Assembly: GCF_030272615.1 (NCBI RefSeq)
Contig: NC_081410.1
Location: 121,208,640-121,272,639, forward strand
DNA length: 64,000 bases
Direction of reading: 5' to 3'
Source of the DNA: Cryptomeria japonica
Taxonomy: Eukaryota; Streptophyta; Pinopsida; Cupressales; Cupressaceae
Position numbers and translations under genes: made by a program. This document shows positions 11,381-23,817 of this stretch, in pieces (the first letter of the stretch is position 1; each line of letters begins with the position of its first letter). Under the pieces are notes generated by a model. The model made no database searches, was not told the DNA's origin, and worked only from the letters and a program-made list of their open reading frames with translations.

Positions 11381-12340
11381 GGTTGAACATCAAGAGCACA
11401 AAATTGGGGGCTCTTGGACCTAGGCTAGAAGAGTAGTGAGAAGCTTTAGTGGAGAAAAATGAAAGAGAAGCTTCAACTTTTCAACCTCATTGAAGGTAAA
11501 AAAGGAACTCAATATGGTATGCTTGGTGTAATTACTAGCAAGGAGGTAAAAGGATTTATTGCAGACTTAACAATTTTTATGTTAATAAGGACTTCTTCTC
11601 CTTAAACCAGAATGTGGATGGCTCTACTGCTAGAGTGTGTCCCTACACCCTTTTTTACGACCATCTAATTAAAGAAATAATCTCCATGAGGGCTTGTAGA
11701 AATAGACCACTCATCAGGAAGGATAACTTCATACTTAATACTAGTCTATTGAAGGATCAAGACATCATGCATGCGGTTTACGTGATTAGGTAAATCGACA
11801 AATGGGACTCTGACATCCCCTCTATCATTGATAAATGGAACATAAATATTAGCATCTGGAAGGCCCTATTTCAAACCATAGGTAAGAAGAAGGACAAGGA
11901 TGAGAGGATGGTAGAAAGAGCACTCAGGAAGAACCTAGTTGAGTTGGAGGCTCAAAGACAATTGGATCCTTCTAATCAGAATATTATTGATTCCTTGACA
12001 TGTACTAGGAATCACCTTAGGAGCTTGCAGACTAAGAAAATTCAAGGGTTGAAAGTTGGAGCCAAGGTTAATTGGATGAAACAGGGAGATAAGGGATCCA
12101 AATTAATTTTCAACCTACTGAGACAGAAGGAGTAAGGAGAGGATTGATAGAGTTTGGGAAGAAGGCAGAGAAATCATTAAATAGGGGGATATTAAAGTTG
12201 CTTTCATGAACTATTATCAGAAGTTTTTGGCTTCTAAAGGGAACTCCTTGGTTAACCAATTGGCCAAGGATAAATGCAAGGATCTTATCCCCAAAATGAT
12301 TACTGAAAAAGAGAGAATGAGATAAAGAAACCAATCTCAA
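11300..12340 (+). pseudogene. LINE endonuclease tail and linker
   Basis: From about 11300 the plus strand reads DLWNWLSSLHDIMWKLEGD and MVEHQEHKIGGSW, a worn end of the APE-type endonuclease. After broken sequence, the frame 11908-12135 reads VERALRKNLVELEAQRQLDP and ends KVNWMKQGDKGSKLIFNLL. That matches the W-x-x-x-G-D-x-x-(S/T)-K-x-F block found before the reverse transcriptase in plant LINEs. In its family the protein nicks target DNA to prime reverse transcription. Stops throughout make this a remnant. Confidence 0.72.
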
Positions 12341-13343
12341 AGGAGGAAATCCTTAAGCTCGTCAACAACCTTAATAATGATAAAGCCCCTGGCCCAAATG
12401 AACTTCCTATTGAATTCTATAAGGAGTCCAAAGCTTGGATAGGAGAGGACCTTCTCTAGGTATATCAAGAAGCTATTAATGAAGGATCCCTAGGGATAAA
12501 ATCAATAAAGGGCTTATCAAACTTCTCTCCAAGTATTGGGACAAATCCCTCATTAAGAATTGGAGACCCATTACACTTTAGAATGTGTCACATAAGATTC
12601 TGGCTAGAATTATTGCCCTCAGACTTTTTGACATCTTGCCTATGATAATCAACAACACCCACACTAGATTCATAAAGGGCAAATACATCCTGGAGAACCT
12701 CATAACCAGTTGGGAGGCTATGCACTAGGCCAAAAATTTAAATAATGTGGCTATGTTCCTTGTTGACTTTGAAAAAGCCTATGATCAAGTGGAGTGGAGC
12801 TTTCTTATTATGACATTGGAAGGTTTTGGCTTCCCTATAGAATTTTGCAAGATGATTCAGGTTCTATTGAAAGATGCTTCTACCAAGCTATAAGTGAATG
12901 GTTCAACCTCTCACTCCTTCTCTCTAGGTAGGTCCATCAGGCAAGGTTGCCCTCTTGCTCCAACACTCTTTGTCATAGCCTACGAAGCCATGTTTTACCT
13001 TCTCCAAGATTCATACCACTTCCCTAAAGTCAGGGGCATCTCCTTGCCCAATAATGAGGACCTAATCAATATATAATTCACAAATGACACTACTCTCTCT
13101 GTGGAATTGGTTGAAGAAAATATGGACTCATTACTACTTAAGCTAAATATTTTTTGTGAGGCATTAAGTGTTAGGATCTCTTTAGAAAATTCCATTTTGT
13201 TGGAGTGGGATGAGACCCCACCTCCCCCCCTTGTTGGTGCAATAAATATAACTACCAATGGGGTGACCCTTCAAAATAGGTTAGATATCTTGGTATTCCT
13301 TTGGCAGTTAACTCCTCTGTTAAATATATATGGCTATAGATAA
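12340..13343 (+). pseudogene. LINE reverse transcriptase remnant
   Basis: Reverse transcriptase blocks appear in order across interrupted frames: LNNDKAPGPNELPIEFY, NWRPITL, KILARIIALRL, FIKGKYILENL, then VDFEKAYDQVEW (first catalytic Asp region), GRSIRQGCPLAPTLFVI and FTNDTT at 13077-13088. The last is the FADD motif of LINEs with Ala to Thr and the first Asp to Asn, so the active site is destroyed. A stop sits just before it. The order and spacing match plant L1-type elements. Confidence 0.85.
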
Positions 13344-13583
13344 AAGAGAAAATTGAGCACAATTTGGGTAAATTGAACAAGCAGTACTTGTCCTTGGCTA
13401 GTAAACTGTGGGTCTACTAGAAGATCTTCTTCTCATACAACATATATTATGTCTCAGTTTAGATGTTTAGTAACTACCAAATGAATGATATATAGAAATT
13501 AATTAAGAAATACCTATGGTCAAATGGTAAAAGAAATAAAATATCACGCAGTCAGATGGCAGTGATGTTGCCTTGGTAAGAAA

Positions 13584-14540
13584 ATGGGGGGCCTGGGTCT
13601 TAAAGAACTAAAACTGCAATGGAACACCCTGGCCGCCAAATGGATATTTCATGCTCTGGATGGTAATGAACCGTGGAAATTTCTCATTAGGCACAATATC
13701 AATCTTGCGGTCCCTAAGAAAGCTAAGACTTGTAAGTTGCTCCCCCTTAGCGATCTTATTACTAGTAAATTTATTGTGTCTCCCTCTGGTTCTAATATTT
13801 TTAAGGAAATTTGGAAGGCTTGGGGCTATATTAGAAATCTAGTTCTAAATAAGGACATTATTAGTGATAACAATAACCTCTATGGGGAGAATTCCATATG
13901 GTGGAACCTATCCCATAAGGGTAAACCCCTTTCTCTTTTGCAAGGGTGTTCATCCAAGCAATGGAATATTAAAGGTATTAGTTTTCTTAAAGATATTATT
14001 GTTAATGGTAATTTAGTTTCTTCGAGTGTTCTTAGCCAGAAGTATAATTTGCTCAAATCTAATCTAAGAACTTATTATGTGGTTAAAGAAGTTTGTTCAA
14101 GTATATGCTTTCCCAAGAGCAGTTTCTTTGTTGAAGACATGTATAAATACTTGAAATGGATCGATGGATCTCCATTGGTTAACACTAAAGCCAAGTTAGT
14201 ATATGAGGCTTTTTCTGATGATATGGAGCTTACTAGTCACATCAATAAAGTGTGGAGTCTAAATACTATTAATATTGCATTGCATAAAGTATTTTCCCAT
14301 CTATGGGGAAGTGATATTACCCCCAAGAAGAAATGCTTTAGATGTCTTTTTATATTACATAGATTGTCTTACAAGGATAAACAACAAAAATATGGTTAAT
14401 TGTAGCATTTGAAGGTCCAATGAATCTATTATGCATATCTTTTTTGACTGTGTGGTGGCTAAGAAAATCTGAAATATGTTTGGTATTAAATTTTTTGACA
14501 AGTTTCTTATCCATGATGTTATTTTTGGATTTATCAAGGA
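13584..14540 (+). pseudogene. LINE C-terminal region with zf-RVT remnant
   Basis: An open frame of 271 codons (13584-14399) starts MGGLGLKELKLQWNTLAAKW, the conserved block after the reverse transcriptase of plant LINEs (G-G-L-G-x-(K/R)). It ends with HLWGSDITPKKKCFRCLFILHRL, the start of the zf-RVT region (W...PPK...F.W.....L.T). The cysteine-containing part continues past the stop, near 14400-14470, in broken frames. This is the longest open piece of the element. The upstream frames are broken, so it is not a working gene. Confidence 0.78.
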
Positions 14541-14732
14541 GGTAAATAAAGATTGTAATTCTTTCTAGTTAATTCTTTCATGTGAAATTTTGTGGCTAAT
14601 TTGGACCATCAAAAAGGAGGATGTGTTTCAAGGGAAACACAGACAACTTAATGAGTCATTGAGAAAACTTATATTTCACAATGTTGACATGCAGGTTATA
14701 GTTGTTATGAAGTTGGCAAAAAAGAAGTTTGA

Positions 14733-15058
14733 GTGATTCATAGAAGACGGCAACATAAGAGTGTACCTTTAGAGCTCTCCCATGGGTACACATGGGAAAC
14801 CTACAAGGAAGAGAGAACACCATTTGTAAATGCCTTGGAGACATTCATAAGGGAACTCAATGAAGGGAAGAAGGTAGAGGCCCAACAACGTATGGCTCAG
14901 GATGCATATGTTGTTGTCCCATTGTCCGTTGTACCTGAGATATGGCAGAACGACATCATTCGGATGGAAGGTCCCCTTGGGTGGACTATGAGGATGGAAG
15001 ATTAAATTGGCTCTTTGTACCCTGTATTTTGCACCTTGTAATCGAGTTTTGTATATCA
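14733..15058 (+). pseudogene. LINE-associated tail ORF, unrecognised
   Basis: The frame 14733-15005 (90 codons) reads LELSHGYTWETYKEERTPFV and ends PEIWQNDIIRMEGPLGWTM. It follows the LINE closely, in the same orientation, and is followed by 3'-UTR-like sequence (TTTGTACCCTGTATTTTGC, then TGTATATCAG). It may be the C-terminal end of the LINE protein or a carried segment. The domain was not recognised. Confidence 0.4.
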
Positions 15059-15063
15059 GTATA

Positions 15064-16308
15064 TGTTCTATGCTCAAATTCGTGATTGCTAAATAGGAAA
15101 TAAGGACAATCATAAATTCCTTAACTATCTAAGCAATTCAAACATAAAACCAATGAAATAATGCAATTAAGAAATAGGAATGTAAAATATGTTAATCAAA
15201 ATTCCCTATTCCATGATCGCATATGGCTTTCATTGCTCTTCTCTTCTCTATGGTATGATGGCTCTCAGATATTACGCTGGCAACCTGTAATTGACACAAA
15301 GATTCAAAGTTCATGATTCAAAGTAATTGTCCAAGATTGAATGCTCAATTTATAGATTTTTGGATGAGATTGATTGAAAGGTGGAACAGAATGATCTAGA
15401 GGTGGAACTCAGGTGAGCTCACATGCTGATTGATAGTTAAATTGTTGACTTGGAGGTGAAACGGAATAGATTGAATAGATTAATTGAGTCAATTGATTGA
15501 GAAAAAGCTAACTGAAAGAAGAAAAAGAGTGGTTGGAGGAAATTAAGAAGATGACAAAGAGAACCAGAAGATGAAAATAGAGACTGGAGAGATAAATGAT
15601 TTAATTAATTAAGTGATTGAATTAATTAATTTAGCATGTGCTTGCACTTTGACTTAGATTTTCAATTTAATCTTTGCATGAGATTTATTCAAATAATTGA
15701 ATTTATTTTAATTCAATTTAGCATTTGAATATATTTAGAACTTGACTTTGATTTTCAATTTGATTTTTTGAAATCATGCACATGTATTTGAATTTGGAAG
15801 AATTTAGAAGAATTTGAAATTAAATGAAATTAGAATTTGGGGTTTTGGAATTGGAATAATTAATTAGCTAATTAAATAATTTAAAGAAACTATTTAATTA
15901 TTTAGAAATGGAATTTAATTAAATAATAAAGATTATTTAACTTTAAGGATTAAATCACAATTAATTAAATATTTAATATTTAATTAATATTTAGAAAAGG
16001 GTTAATGACTAGATGATTAGAGATAGAAATTGAGAATAGAATTATTTAATCTATTTAAATAATAAAGATTATTTAAATTGTGGAATTAATCAGAATTAAT
16101 TAAATAATAAATATTAAATTAATATTTAGAAAATGGTAAAAATGATTAAATGATGATAGAAATAGAAAATAGAATAATTAGTAAGATGATGAGGAAATGT
16201 GAAATTAGAAGAATAAGATTAATTAACTTAATTAATAATTAAAGAATTGTTTAATCAATTAGACAAATAATTAGTACATGATGAATGAGACATTTTTAGG
16301 TGTCTACA
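15064..16308 (-). repeat. Probable solo LTR of a Tat-like gypsy element
   Basis: The block reads TGTAGACACC on the minus strand at 16308 and is very rich in AATTAAT-type words, as is the U3 end of the TE-D LTR. A minus-strand TATA box (TATAAATTGAG) lies at about 15345-15355. The proposed left end starts TGTTCTATGC at 15064. The flanks GTATA (15059-15063) and GTATG (16309-16313) would be a 5-bp target duplication with one change. No internal region or partner LTR exists, so it is read as a solo LTR left by recombination. The left boundary is uncertain. Confidence 0.5.
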
Positions 16309-16313
16309 GTATG

Positions 16314-16504
16314 TATCAAATGTAATACTTTAATGTAAACAATTATAGGTAAGATATAAGTAAGCAAGGGTTGGGTGGAATAGTTTGTACAGACAAATAT
16401 ATGCCCGTTTAGGGCTTAGTCTCACCTTTTATACTGGTTTATCCCTTATACTTAATATAAATATATATATATATATATAAACCGGTTTGCATCATTTTCA
16501 AATT
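16314..16504. other. Short flank with AT dinucleotide run
   Basis: This is unassigned sequence between the solo LTR and TE-B. It includes an uninterrupted AT run of about 20 bases near 16459-16479, and the AAATT (16500-16504) that is repeated after the 3' end of TE-B. Confidence 0.6.
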
Positions 16505-17657
16505 TGTAGTGTTGTAAATTGTATTTGCATTCAATTTCGTCTTCACCTAGACCTCACCTTGGTGCTTCATCTCTCAATTCCCAATGCATGTTCCTGATTC
16601 TTCTCACACCATCCATAGACTTGCATTTTCATCACCTTCCCTACTTTCTCCCCAAACTTGAGTCTTGATTCTCAGGAGTAGGGTGTTGGGCGCCCTGGTC
16701 CTCTTAATCAGGACCCAAATTCGGTCCTCATAATGGTCACCTAAAGTGAGTGGGAAATTTGATCCTGTGTCGACCTACTATGGAAATTCAATTACTTTTG
16801 GACAGTCAAGTATAAAAGGAGGTCTACCCCTCTCATTTGAAAACCTAGTCTAGGAATTTTTATGATCTCAAACTCAATTCAAGTGAGCATGCAATCAAGC
16901 ATTGAATAAGAATTGAAGTCAACTTCAAGAATTCAAGATGGCATCCATGATCAAATTTCTATGAAGACATTCTACAATATATCCTAAAACCCTTGCATGA
17001 GGATCCAAACAAAACTTCATCAAGGTATGCATTTCAATTACAAGCATTTCATTGAAGATCAAGCCTTTCTTTCAAAAGGAAAGCATCTTACAGCAATTTC
17101 TATTTCAATTACTATTCCAATTTCAAGGTTGATTCCTAAACTAGGGTTTGACCTAAGGAAAACCCTTATCCACAACATTTTACCTCCCTTTCTATGTGCT
17201 GGAAATTGTCTTAGGAGTTGTATTCAGGGATTCCGACAAAGTTGACGACCATGAATAGGTTCAACCTCCGACTGAATGAAAGTCAGAGGACTATGGCGAA
17301 TATGTACTACCCGATCTTGAAAAATAAACCCAAACTTCTAAGAGTAGGTTTTGATTCTATTCGTTTATCCAGATCTTTGACAATAGCTCTGTTGGATATT
17401 TGTAGTAGTTTGTTTTCATCAGTTTACATCAAATTTTCAAGTATTTGCCCTAAATTCAAACAGTATTATTCCAATTACATTTTCAACTCAAACAAAAGGG
17501 GAATAAGAACTAAAATTAGAATTGAACCCTCTTCCTATTAGAATTGAGCTTGGATCTATTATATTTATCCTCTTTTTAATGTTTTAGAGGTGAAAGTTAG
17601 GTTATTTCCTAGTTTACAAAGCATAACTTGTGAAACCCTAATTTTTCCACCATTACA
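16505..17657 (+). repeat. TE-B 5' LTR (1153 bp)
   Basis: It starts TGTAGTGTTG and ends CATTACA. A TATA box (TATAAAAG, 16811-16818) follows a conserved palindrome-rich block near 16684-16724. Its sequence reappears in the split 3' LTR. The LTR is also recognisably related to that of TE-E (same start, same GGGCGCCCTGGTCC block, promoter downstream of it). Confidence 0.85.
16811..16818 (+). promoter_or_regulatory. TE-B LTR TATA box
   Basis: TATAAAAG in the 5' LTR; the same word with the same flanks occurs at 30043-30050 in the 3' LTR. Conservation in both LTRs and its place after the U3 palindromes support a core promoter. Confidence 0.65.
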
Positions 17658-17660
17658 TTT

Positions 17661-17674
17661 TGGTGAACTTGACT
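17661..17674 (+). other. TE-B primer-binding site
   Basis: TGGTGAACTTGACT, three bases after the LTR end. It aligns with the TGGTGAACCCGACG sites of TE-D and TE-E, with two C-to-T changes in the first ten bases. See the tRNA-Trp finding. Confidence 0.65.
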
Positions 17675-18023
17675 TCTTTCATGCTTGTTTCTGATTTGTT
17701 ATCTCATATATGATTTGTATGCATTTTAACATTAATTTTTGCACTGATAAATCTTATTTGCAATTGGATTAGATATATTTAGTGGTTAATTTCATAAAAA
17801 CCCTAATTTATTATTCTAAAATTGACTTGTGGGTTGCATAATGTTTTAATTGTGTTTTCAAATCTGATTATTATGATATATTATGTTGAATTTTAGATGC
17901 ATCTAATATTCACTATCATAATTCACATTGCCTAATTTATTGGTTAATCAATCATTTTTACAAAGAATTGCATTTCTTAATCATAGTTTTCAATCTTTGC
18001 ATTCAATTTTAATTCCTTTGTGC

Positions 18024-21000
18024 ATGAGTTTTGTTAGCCTTAGTCCTACATACAATATTCCAATGAGAATAAGTTGTAGACTTAAGGCTTCAAAAGGTTT
18101 AAACACTAAGGAAATTGAGCCTCAATTGGATAACTTATTTTGTGTGAATGTTGGTGCTTTCTCTAATCTAACAAATGACATCACTTATCCCATTCTCCTC
18201 ATACTTCTCATGATGTGGATGAATCACTAACTAGGGTTACTATTGATCAATTGGAGAAGATTGATAATGAATCTAAGAATCTTCAATAATGGATGGGTCA
18301 ACAATACTCGGATAGCGAAGCAATCCCCTTGATTGAAGGATCAAAAAGAATAGTGCAAAATGACAAGATAAGTGTGGATTTGTTGCATGGCCTTTCTCAT
18401 ATTGTTGATACTAATATTATGCCAATCAAAAGTTATGTCGAAGTCCTTGGTTACTCTCAACCCACTAGCCAAGTTAATCATTTCATTCCTATGCCTACAT
18501 CCCTGATTAGTGTGCCTACATTTACATCTTCTATCATGACTACTTCCATGCAAAATGTTAATCATATACATGGTATTCATAGGGGCAATCCTATTAATCA
18601 ATATTCTTACATACCTCCTTTTGTGAATCTTCCATTTGTTTCACAACTATCTCCCATACCAACATACCATAATGTTCCCCCTCCTTATTCTCAATCTCCA
18701 CCAACTTACAACAATTTTACTCCTCCATCACAATCTAATATGTCCAATTTCAATCTATCCACATAAGCAACCATTAATAACCTATCTCAAACTATTACAT
18801 CCTTACAACACCAATTGGCTTCCATAACTCAGTCCAAGTTCAATGTTCCTAGATTTTATGTAGCAAGCCCACTATTCAATGACATTGTCTGATTCATTCC
18901 TCATAAACATATGGAAGTCTCTCAATTGGAACTATACAATGGAAAAGGTGATCCCTTGGCTCATGTGAAGACATTTCAAACTTTGTGTAGTTATTTTGCT
19001 CACGACTAAAGATTTATGGGTAAACTGTTTACTAGAACCTTTAGAGATAAATCTTTGCAATGGTATTGTTCTTTGTCTCCTTATTATATTACTTCATTTC
19101 AAAAAATGGCTAATTCTTTCATTCAACAATTTCAAAATAACATTGGTCTTAAGATTACTTTGATTGATTTGATTCATTGTAAGCAAGGAGTTAAAGAAAA
19201 AGTGATTAATTTTATTGGTAGATATAAACATTTGCTTTCACAAATTGCTTTTCATGATGTTAAAAGAATTTTTATTGCTAATTTAGAAAAAAGATATTAG
19301 AGATAAGCTTCTATTTTGCGAGTTTACTTCTTTTACGCAATTGTGTGCAGTACTTCATAATTATCAACTTCAAGTGAGTCAATTTGAATCATCCTCTTCA
19401 ATGGCTCTGGTTGATAAGAATGAGAATGCTCAATAATCATTTATGAAGTTCAAATTGAATAAATATTTCATTAGGCTAAATGACAACATCAATACTCGAG
19501 TGGCAGTCATGACACGAGGTGTGGCCCCTTTATCCAAATACTATAAAAAATAATTAACTCCTCTTTCTAAGTATTTTAATAGTATGATGTTGAGGTTGAT
19601 GAATGCTAACGTGTTGTAACTTCCTCCCATCAAACCAATTGACAATTCTAAACCATTGCTAGCTTACCATGATCCTAAAGATTTTTTTCAATATCACCGT
19701 CAACCTGCCCATGATACTCAATGTTACAAATTAAAAAGTAAGATCCAATACTTCATTGATAACAATACTATATATGTAGCTGGTATCAATGACAAAGGGA
19801 ATAAATTTGTATCTCCTCCTAATCAAAAGCTCCAAATTTTTACCAATCCATTACCTTCTCATTTTACTAATGATGTTGAGTCCAAGTCTCTTGCTTTTTC
19901 TCCCAATGACCTCAACATAGAATCTAATAATGTTGTAAACCTTGTTGACAAAACTACAACTCTGAAATATTTATGCATTACTTTCAATCCTAATAGACTA
20001 TTTTTGCACTTGATGGCCCATTTTATATCATTGTGAAGATCAAAGACAAACTCTCACGAGGAGTTCTTATTGATCCAGTGTGTATGGTGAATGTGATTAT
20101 TGAAGAACATATTTATACTCAATAATTGCATCAAGTATCGTATAATAAATTTTATTTTATGTTTAAGTTGTATGATGGTTTCTCTTGCCCTACTATTGGT
20201 TCTATTACCCTTCGTGTTGAGGTTGGTACTAAGTGCTTAGATATCATCTTTGCTATTATTCCTATGTCAGATCAATTTCTTGTGAGGTTGGTACATCCTT
20301 AGCTCTCTTCCATGAAAGTTATCCCTTGTATGATTCATAAATGTCTGAAATTACCTGATAATGGAACTATTATAATGATTAATATAGCCTTTACCAACCC
20401 ACTACGAAGCATGGAAATTTTACTCTTGATTACCTTTAGCCTAAACAACCTAAACCTCTTAAGGCTCAAAATGAAATCCTTTTCTTATCTTATCAAAAAT
20501 GGAAAAATGAGATGATCATAGCCTTGAGAAAATCTAGAGACCTTACACCCATGGGTATTCCTCCTCCTCATAATGGACTTGGTATTATTTCTACTCCTTA
20601 TATTCCTCCTATATATGCCTTAGTCCCACCTCCTATGTCCTACAAGAGAAAGCACTTGGCATCAAGTCTCTCTCAACCTATTGGGGTTTCTTTTGTTCCT
20701 CCCTCTATAAGGGAAGAAAAGAAACCTATGTCCATTGGTCCTCATCGTTTGCAAGTCTTGACTAAAATTAAAAGAAATCATTTTGTGAGAGAACGTCAAC
20801 AAAGACATCATGATAAAGCTCATGAGCTGGCTTCCCAAACCATTTCCTCCTTGAAGACACCAAATATTGACTTGGTCCCATTTGTCCAGCCTTCACCTAA
20901 CCTTGTGGAGGAAGTTCAACTCAAATCACCTAAATTAAAAATGCTTAAGAAAAATGATGGTTCAACTTGTTTTTGTGTTAAAGATCCTATTTTTATTAAT

Positions 21001-21114
21001 CTATATGATGATAATGTTGTTCATGCTAACAAAGTTGATTCTAATGATTCTGATGATATTACGAGCTTGTTGAAATTAATCATGAGTTATCTTCACATTT
21101 ATCAAAAGCATTAA
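18024..21114 (+). pseudogene. gag: TE-B Gag with protease-like domain, broken
   Basis: The start ATG is placed at 18024 (MSFVSLSPTYNIP) because it aligns with MSFTTISPTYTIP at the start of the TE-E Gag. Homology then runs through the whole protein. It includes the proline-rich linker (18600-18770), the nucleocapsid region (VKTFQTLCSYFAHD, KQGVKEKVINFIGRYKHL), a zinc-finger-like FFQYHRQPAHDTQCYKL near 19690-19735, and a protease-like VLIDPVCMVNV near 20068-20100. Several stops and frameshifts break it (for example near 18231, 18288, 19298 and 20034). Gag would form the particle that packages the RNA. No pol gene follows. Confidence 0.8.
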
Positions 21115-22216
21115 TCCTAGTTCCTAGTGAAAAACAAGTGATTCATCATAAGAGCATGGTCCTTGTTTGGAACTTGAATTAGCTCCATCTATTATGCTCA
21201 AAGTTTCTCCTATTGCATCATTTCCAACATCCCTAAATGATGTTAAGCAATATTGGGAGATAGATGATTTGCTTGACTAGCTTCATTCATGTCATGGATT
21301 ATCTTTTGTGTGCTTGCTTGTTTGTAATGTGCTTCCCCAATGATGTGTTTCTTGACATGGTTTTGTGTTGTGTTTGGCTCTATTTGGATGACCCTTGTTA
21401 CTCCATTGGTGCAAGGTAATAAAGAGGCCAAATCCATTGTAACATTCCTCTATGTGTATCTCGATTATTTTATATGTAGTATCTATGTCATGTCACACAT
21501 GTGTTATTGTTTGTAAGTGTGCCTTGTGTTGTCTACTTGGGGATGATGCAAAGTGTTAAGATTTATTTTTGGTCTCTTCCATGTTGACTCAAAAAGACAC
21601 TTGTTTGTTCTTTTTGTGCTCTTCTTCCATTGTATTCATAGTTCTTCTATCTTTGGGGGACGAGGTCAATTCCATACAAATATTCTCGATATATAATATT
21701 TATCATAAGAGCATACTGATCCCAAAGTTAGTGAATCCCTTGTGTGATTTTTCTTATATGTTTTATTACCATCATCCTTTTATTTGTCCTTTCTTGGGGG
21801 CATCTCATTGTGGTAACTTACTTGTCTTTAGTATGTATGCTACCTTAAAGCAATTGCTCCTGATAAGGTGTATGCAATCATTTTAACGTGGGGGCATACA
21901 CTCCACTCAATGTTACACTTTATGCACACACCATGACATGTTTTAGATACTCAAGTTACTTTACAAACCGATCCTTTTTCTTTCTAATTTGGTGTTTTTT
22001 TTTCATGACTCATAGTAAGCATTAAATCTTACTAGGCCTATGCAATCATGTTCTCTCTTTCCCTTTCATGTGTTGTCCCTTTTATCTTGATATTAGAGTA
22101 GTAAGATCCTAAATTCCCTGAGGGCTTGGTGTGTATTATCTCTCTGATATCTTGGTGAAAAAATTTCAATGCGACTTTGTACTTTACCATGAGTATGATT
22201 AGTCTCATAATCCTGC
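21115..22216 (+). other. TE-B 3' non-coding region
   Basis: About 1.1 kb between the Gag frame and the polypurine tract, with no domain-bearing frame. Part of it (21524-21604) is clearly related to the equivalent non-coding region of TE-E (50038-50110). Confidence 0.6.
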
Positions 22217-22232
22217 TAAACTAGGGGCTAAC
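22217..22232 (+). other. TE-B polypurine tract
   Basis: AAACTAGGGGCTAAC directly before the 3' LTR. The GGGGCTAA core is shared with the TE-E tract. The LTR start here reads TATAG instead of TGTAG. Confidence 0.6.
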
Positions 22233-22282
22233 TATAGCATTGTAAATTATATCCGCATACAATTTTGTCCTTGCCTAGACCT
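22233..22282 (+). repeat. TE-B 3' LTR, left part
   Basis: The first 50 bases of the 3' LTR, matching 16505-16555. It ends at CTAGACCT, the insertion point of TE-C. Confidence 0.8.
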
Positions 22283-23803
22283 TGTTATTTAGAGGATTCA
22301 ATTAATACTGAGAGGGGGGGTGAATCGGTATTAAAAACAAACTGAAATCTTAAACCAAATTGATTAATACTTCACCAAAACATATCATAACCAGTATAGG
22401 TAGCCACTGAAATCAATCTACTAATCAAATTTATCAAATTGCCCATTTAAGTGCTCCATATCATGCATGCAATAGAAAGATATCAACTTAACACAAACAC
22501 AAATCAATCACCATATGAACACTAGGATTTTCACATGGAAACCCAAATGGGAAAAACCACGGTGGGAATTGGTACCCACAAAATAATTCACTCTTTCGAA
22601 ATGCACCCTGTTAGGAGCCTAGCTCGGTTAGGAGATTACAATTATGCTTGGTTAGGAGCAGACCCTGTTAGGAGTTCCCTAATTAAGGGATTTACCTCAG
22701 CCCTGTTAAGGGCTTTACTCTATTAGGAGTAACCTTGTGAAAAGATTTAGAAGCCAAGCTAATGAGTCACCTGGTGAAGGGATTTATACAATCAAGACAT
22801 TCAGGACCTACTTGATTAAGGGATTTTGAGTCTGGTGCAACTGTTAGAGAACAACAGATGTATAATATGAAAATAGCACTCTTTGCTTGCTTGTATAGAT
22901 CCTTTTTTCTCCAATCTACTTCTCTCTTGTAGACACACACACTGGTTTGGACACACACTCCACTTTTGATCACCGACATAGTAAATCATCACAAACTTAC
23001 CCTAAATAGACTTTACAACTTAGTCAGTTACAAAACCCTAACCTCATACTGAGATTTACATCATAGATCATCATAGATCTTTACAAATCATTACAGATCG
23101 TCATATGGATCATTATAATAAATTACAAATTAATTACAATCGTTGAATGATCACCCCACATCGATTTGATACACTTTCAAACCCTTAGCTCATTCTATTA
23201 ATCACTTCGCTCATTCCCAAGAAATTCTCTCCTTGTATGCATCAAAACAACATCTTATCACTTCACACGGATTCAGCCACGCCATCACCATCTTAAAAAC
23301 ATAATGTAATACACTGCCAAACTCAAAATCATTATTGGTTATAAGATTTGAATACCGGTTCTTAGACCCTACTAAAACCCTATATAAAATACATCAGTCA
23401 ATCACAAACATGACTTATGGTAGCCAAAACATGATGCGGTTCCGATCATAACCTCATTACAAAGTTACAAACTCATATTCCAAACCGCAACACCAAATTC
23501 CTCATCAATATCTAGATCCAATTACTAAAGCATAACATAGTTTCACATTTACCAGTTAAAGTCCTATTTGCTAGTTAACTGTCAAATCCATTCCATAACT
23601 TTCTGGTCAATCATAGACAACTTAGATAACATGATAGAACAATGTAACCATAGTTGCCACCAATGACAACACAAACTGACCATCAAGTCATCAAACACCA
23701 TCTCAACTATATCATCACCAACAGTCCTTATACCAGTTCATCAATATCATCAACAGTTATGCCAATATCCATTCACATTATCAGTTATGCCAATATGCCA
23801 ACA
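22283..23803 (-). repeat. TE-C 3' LTR (1521 bp)
   Basis: On the minus strand it runs from TGTTGGCAT to AAATAACA. It contains a cluster of GTTAGGAG/GTTAAGGG words at about 22606-22830. It matches 28281-29784. Confidence 0.92.
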
Positions 23804-23817
23804 TTCTCCCCCTTTGG
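23804..23817 (-). other. TE-C polypurine tract
   Basis: The minus strand reads CAAAGGGGGAGAA directly before TGTTGGC, the LTR start. This tract is characteristic of several plant copia lineages. Confidence 0.85.

Larger units (their letters stand above)
11241..15058 (+). mobile_element. Decayed LINE (non-LTR retrotransposon), plus strand
   Basis: The order endonuclease tail, reverse transcriptase, then zinc-binding zf-RVT region is that of plant LINEs with an APE-type endonuclease. The first ORF and most of the endonuclease are missing. The 5' junction carries an inverted copy of about 53 bases of endonuclease sequence (see the inverted repeat entry). Many stops and frameshifts occur, and the catalytic FADD block is changed. 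The 3' end is placed at about 15058, where a solo LTR begins; no poly(A) tail is visible there. Confidence 0.8.
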
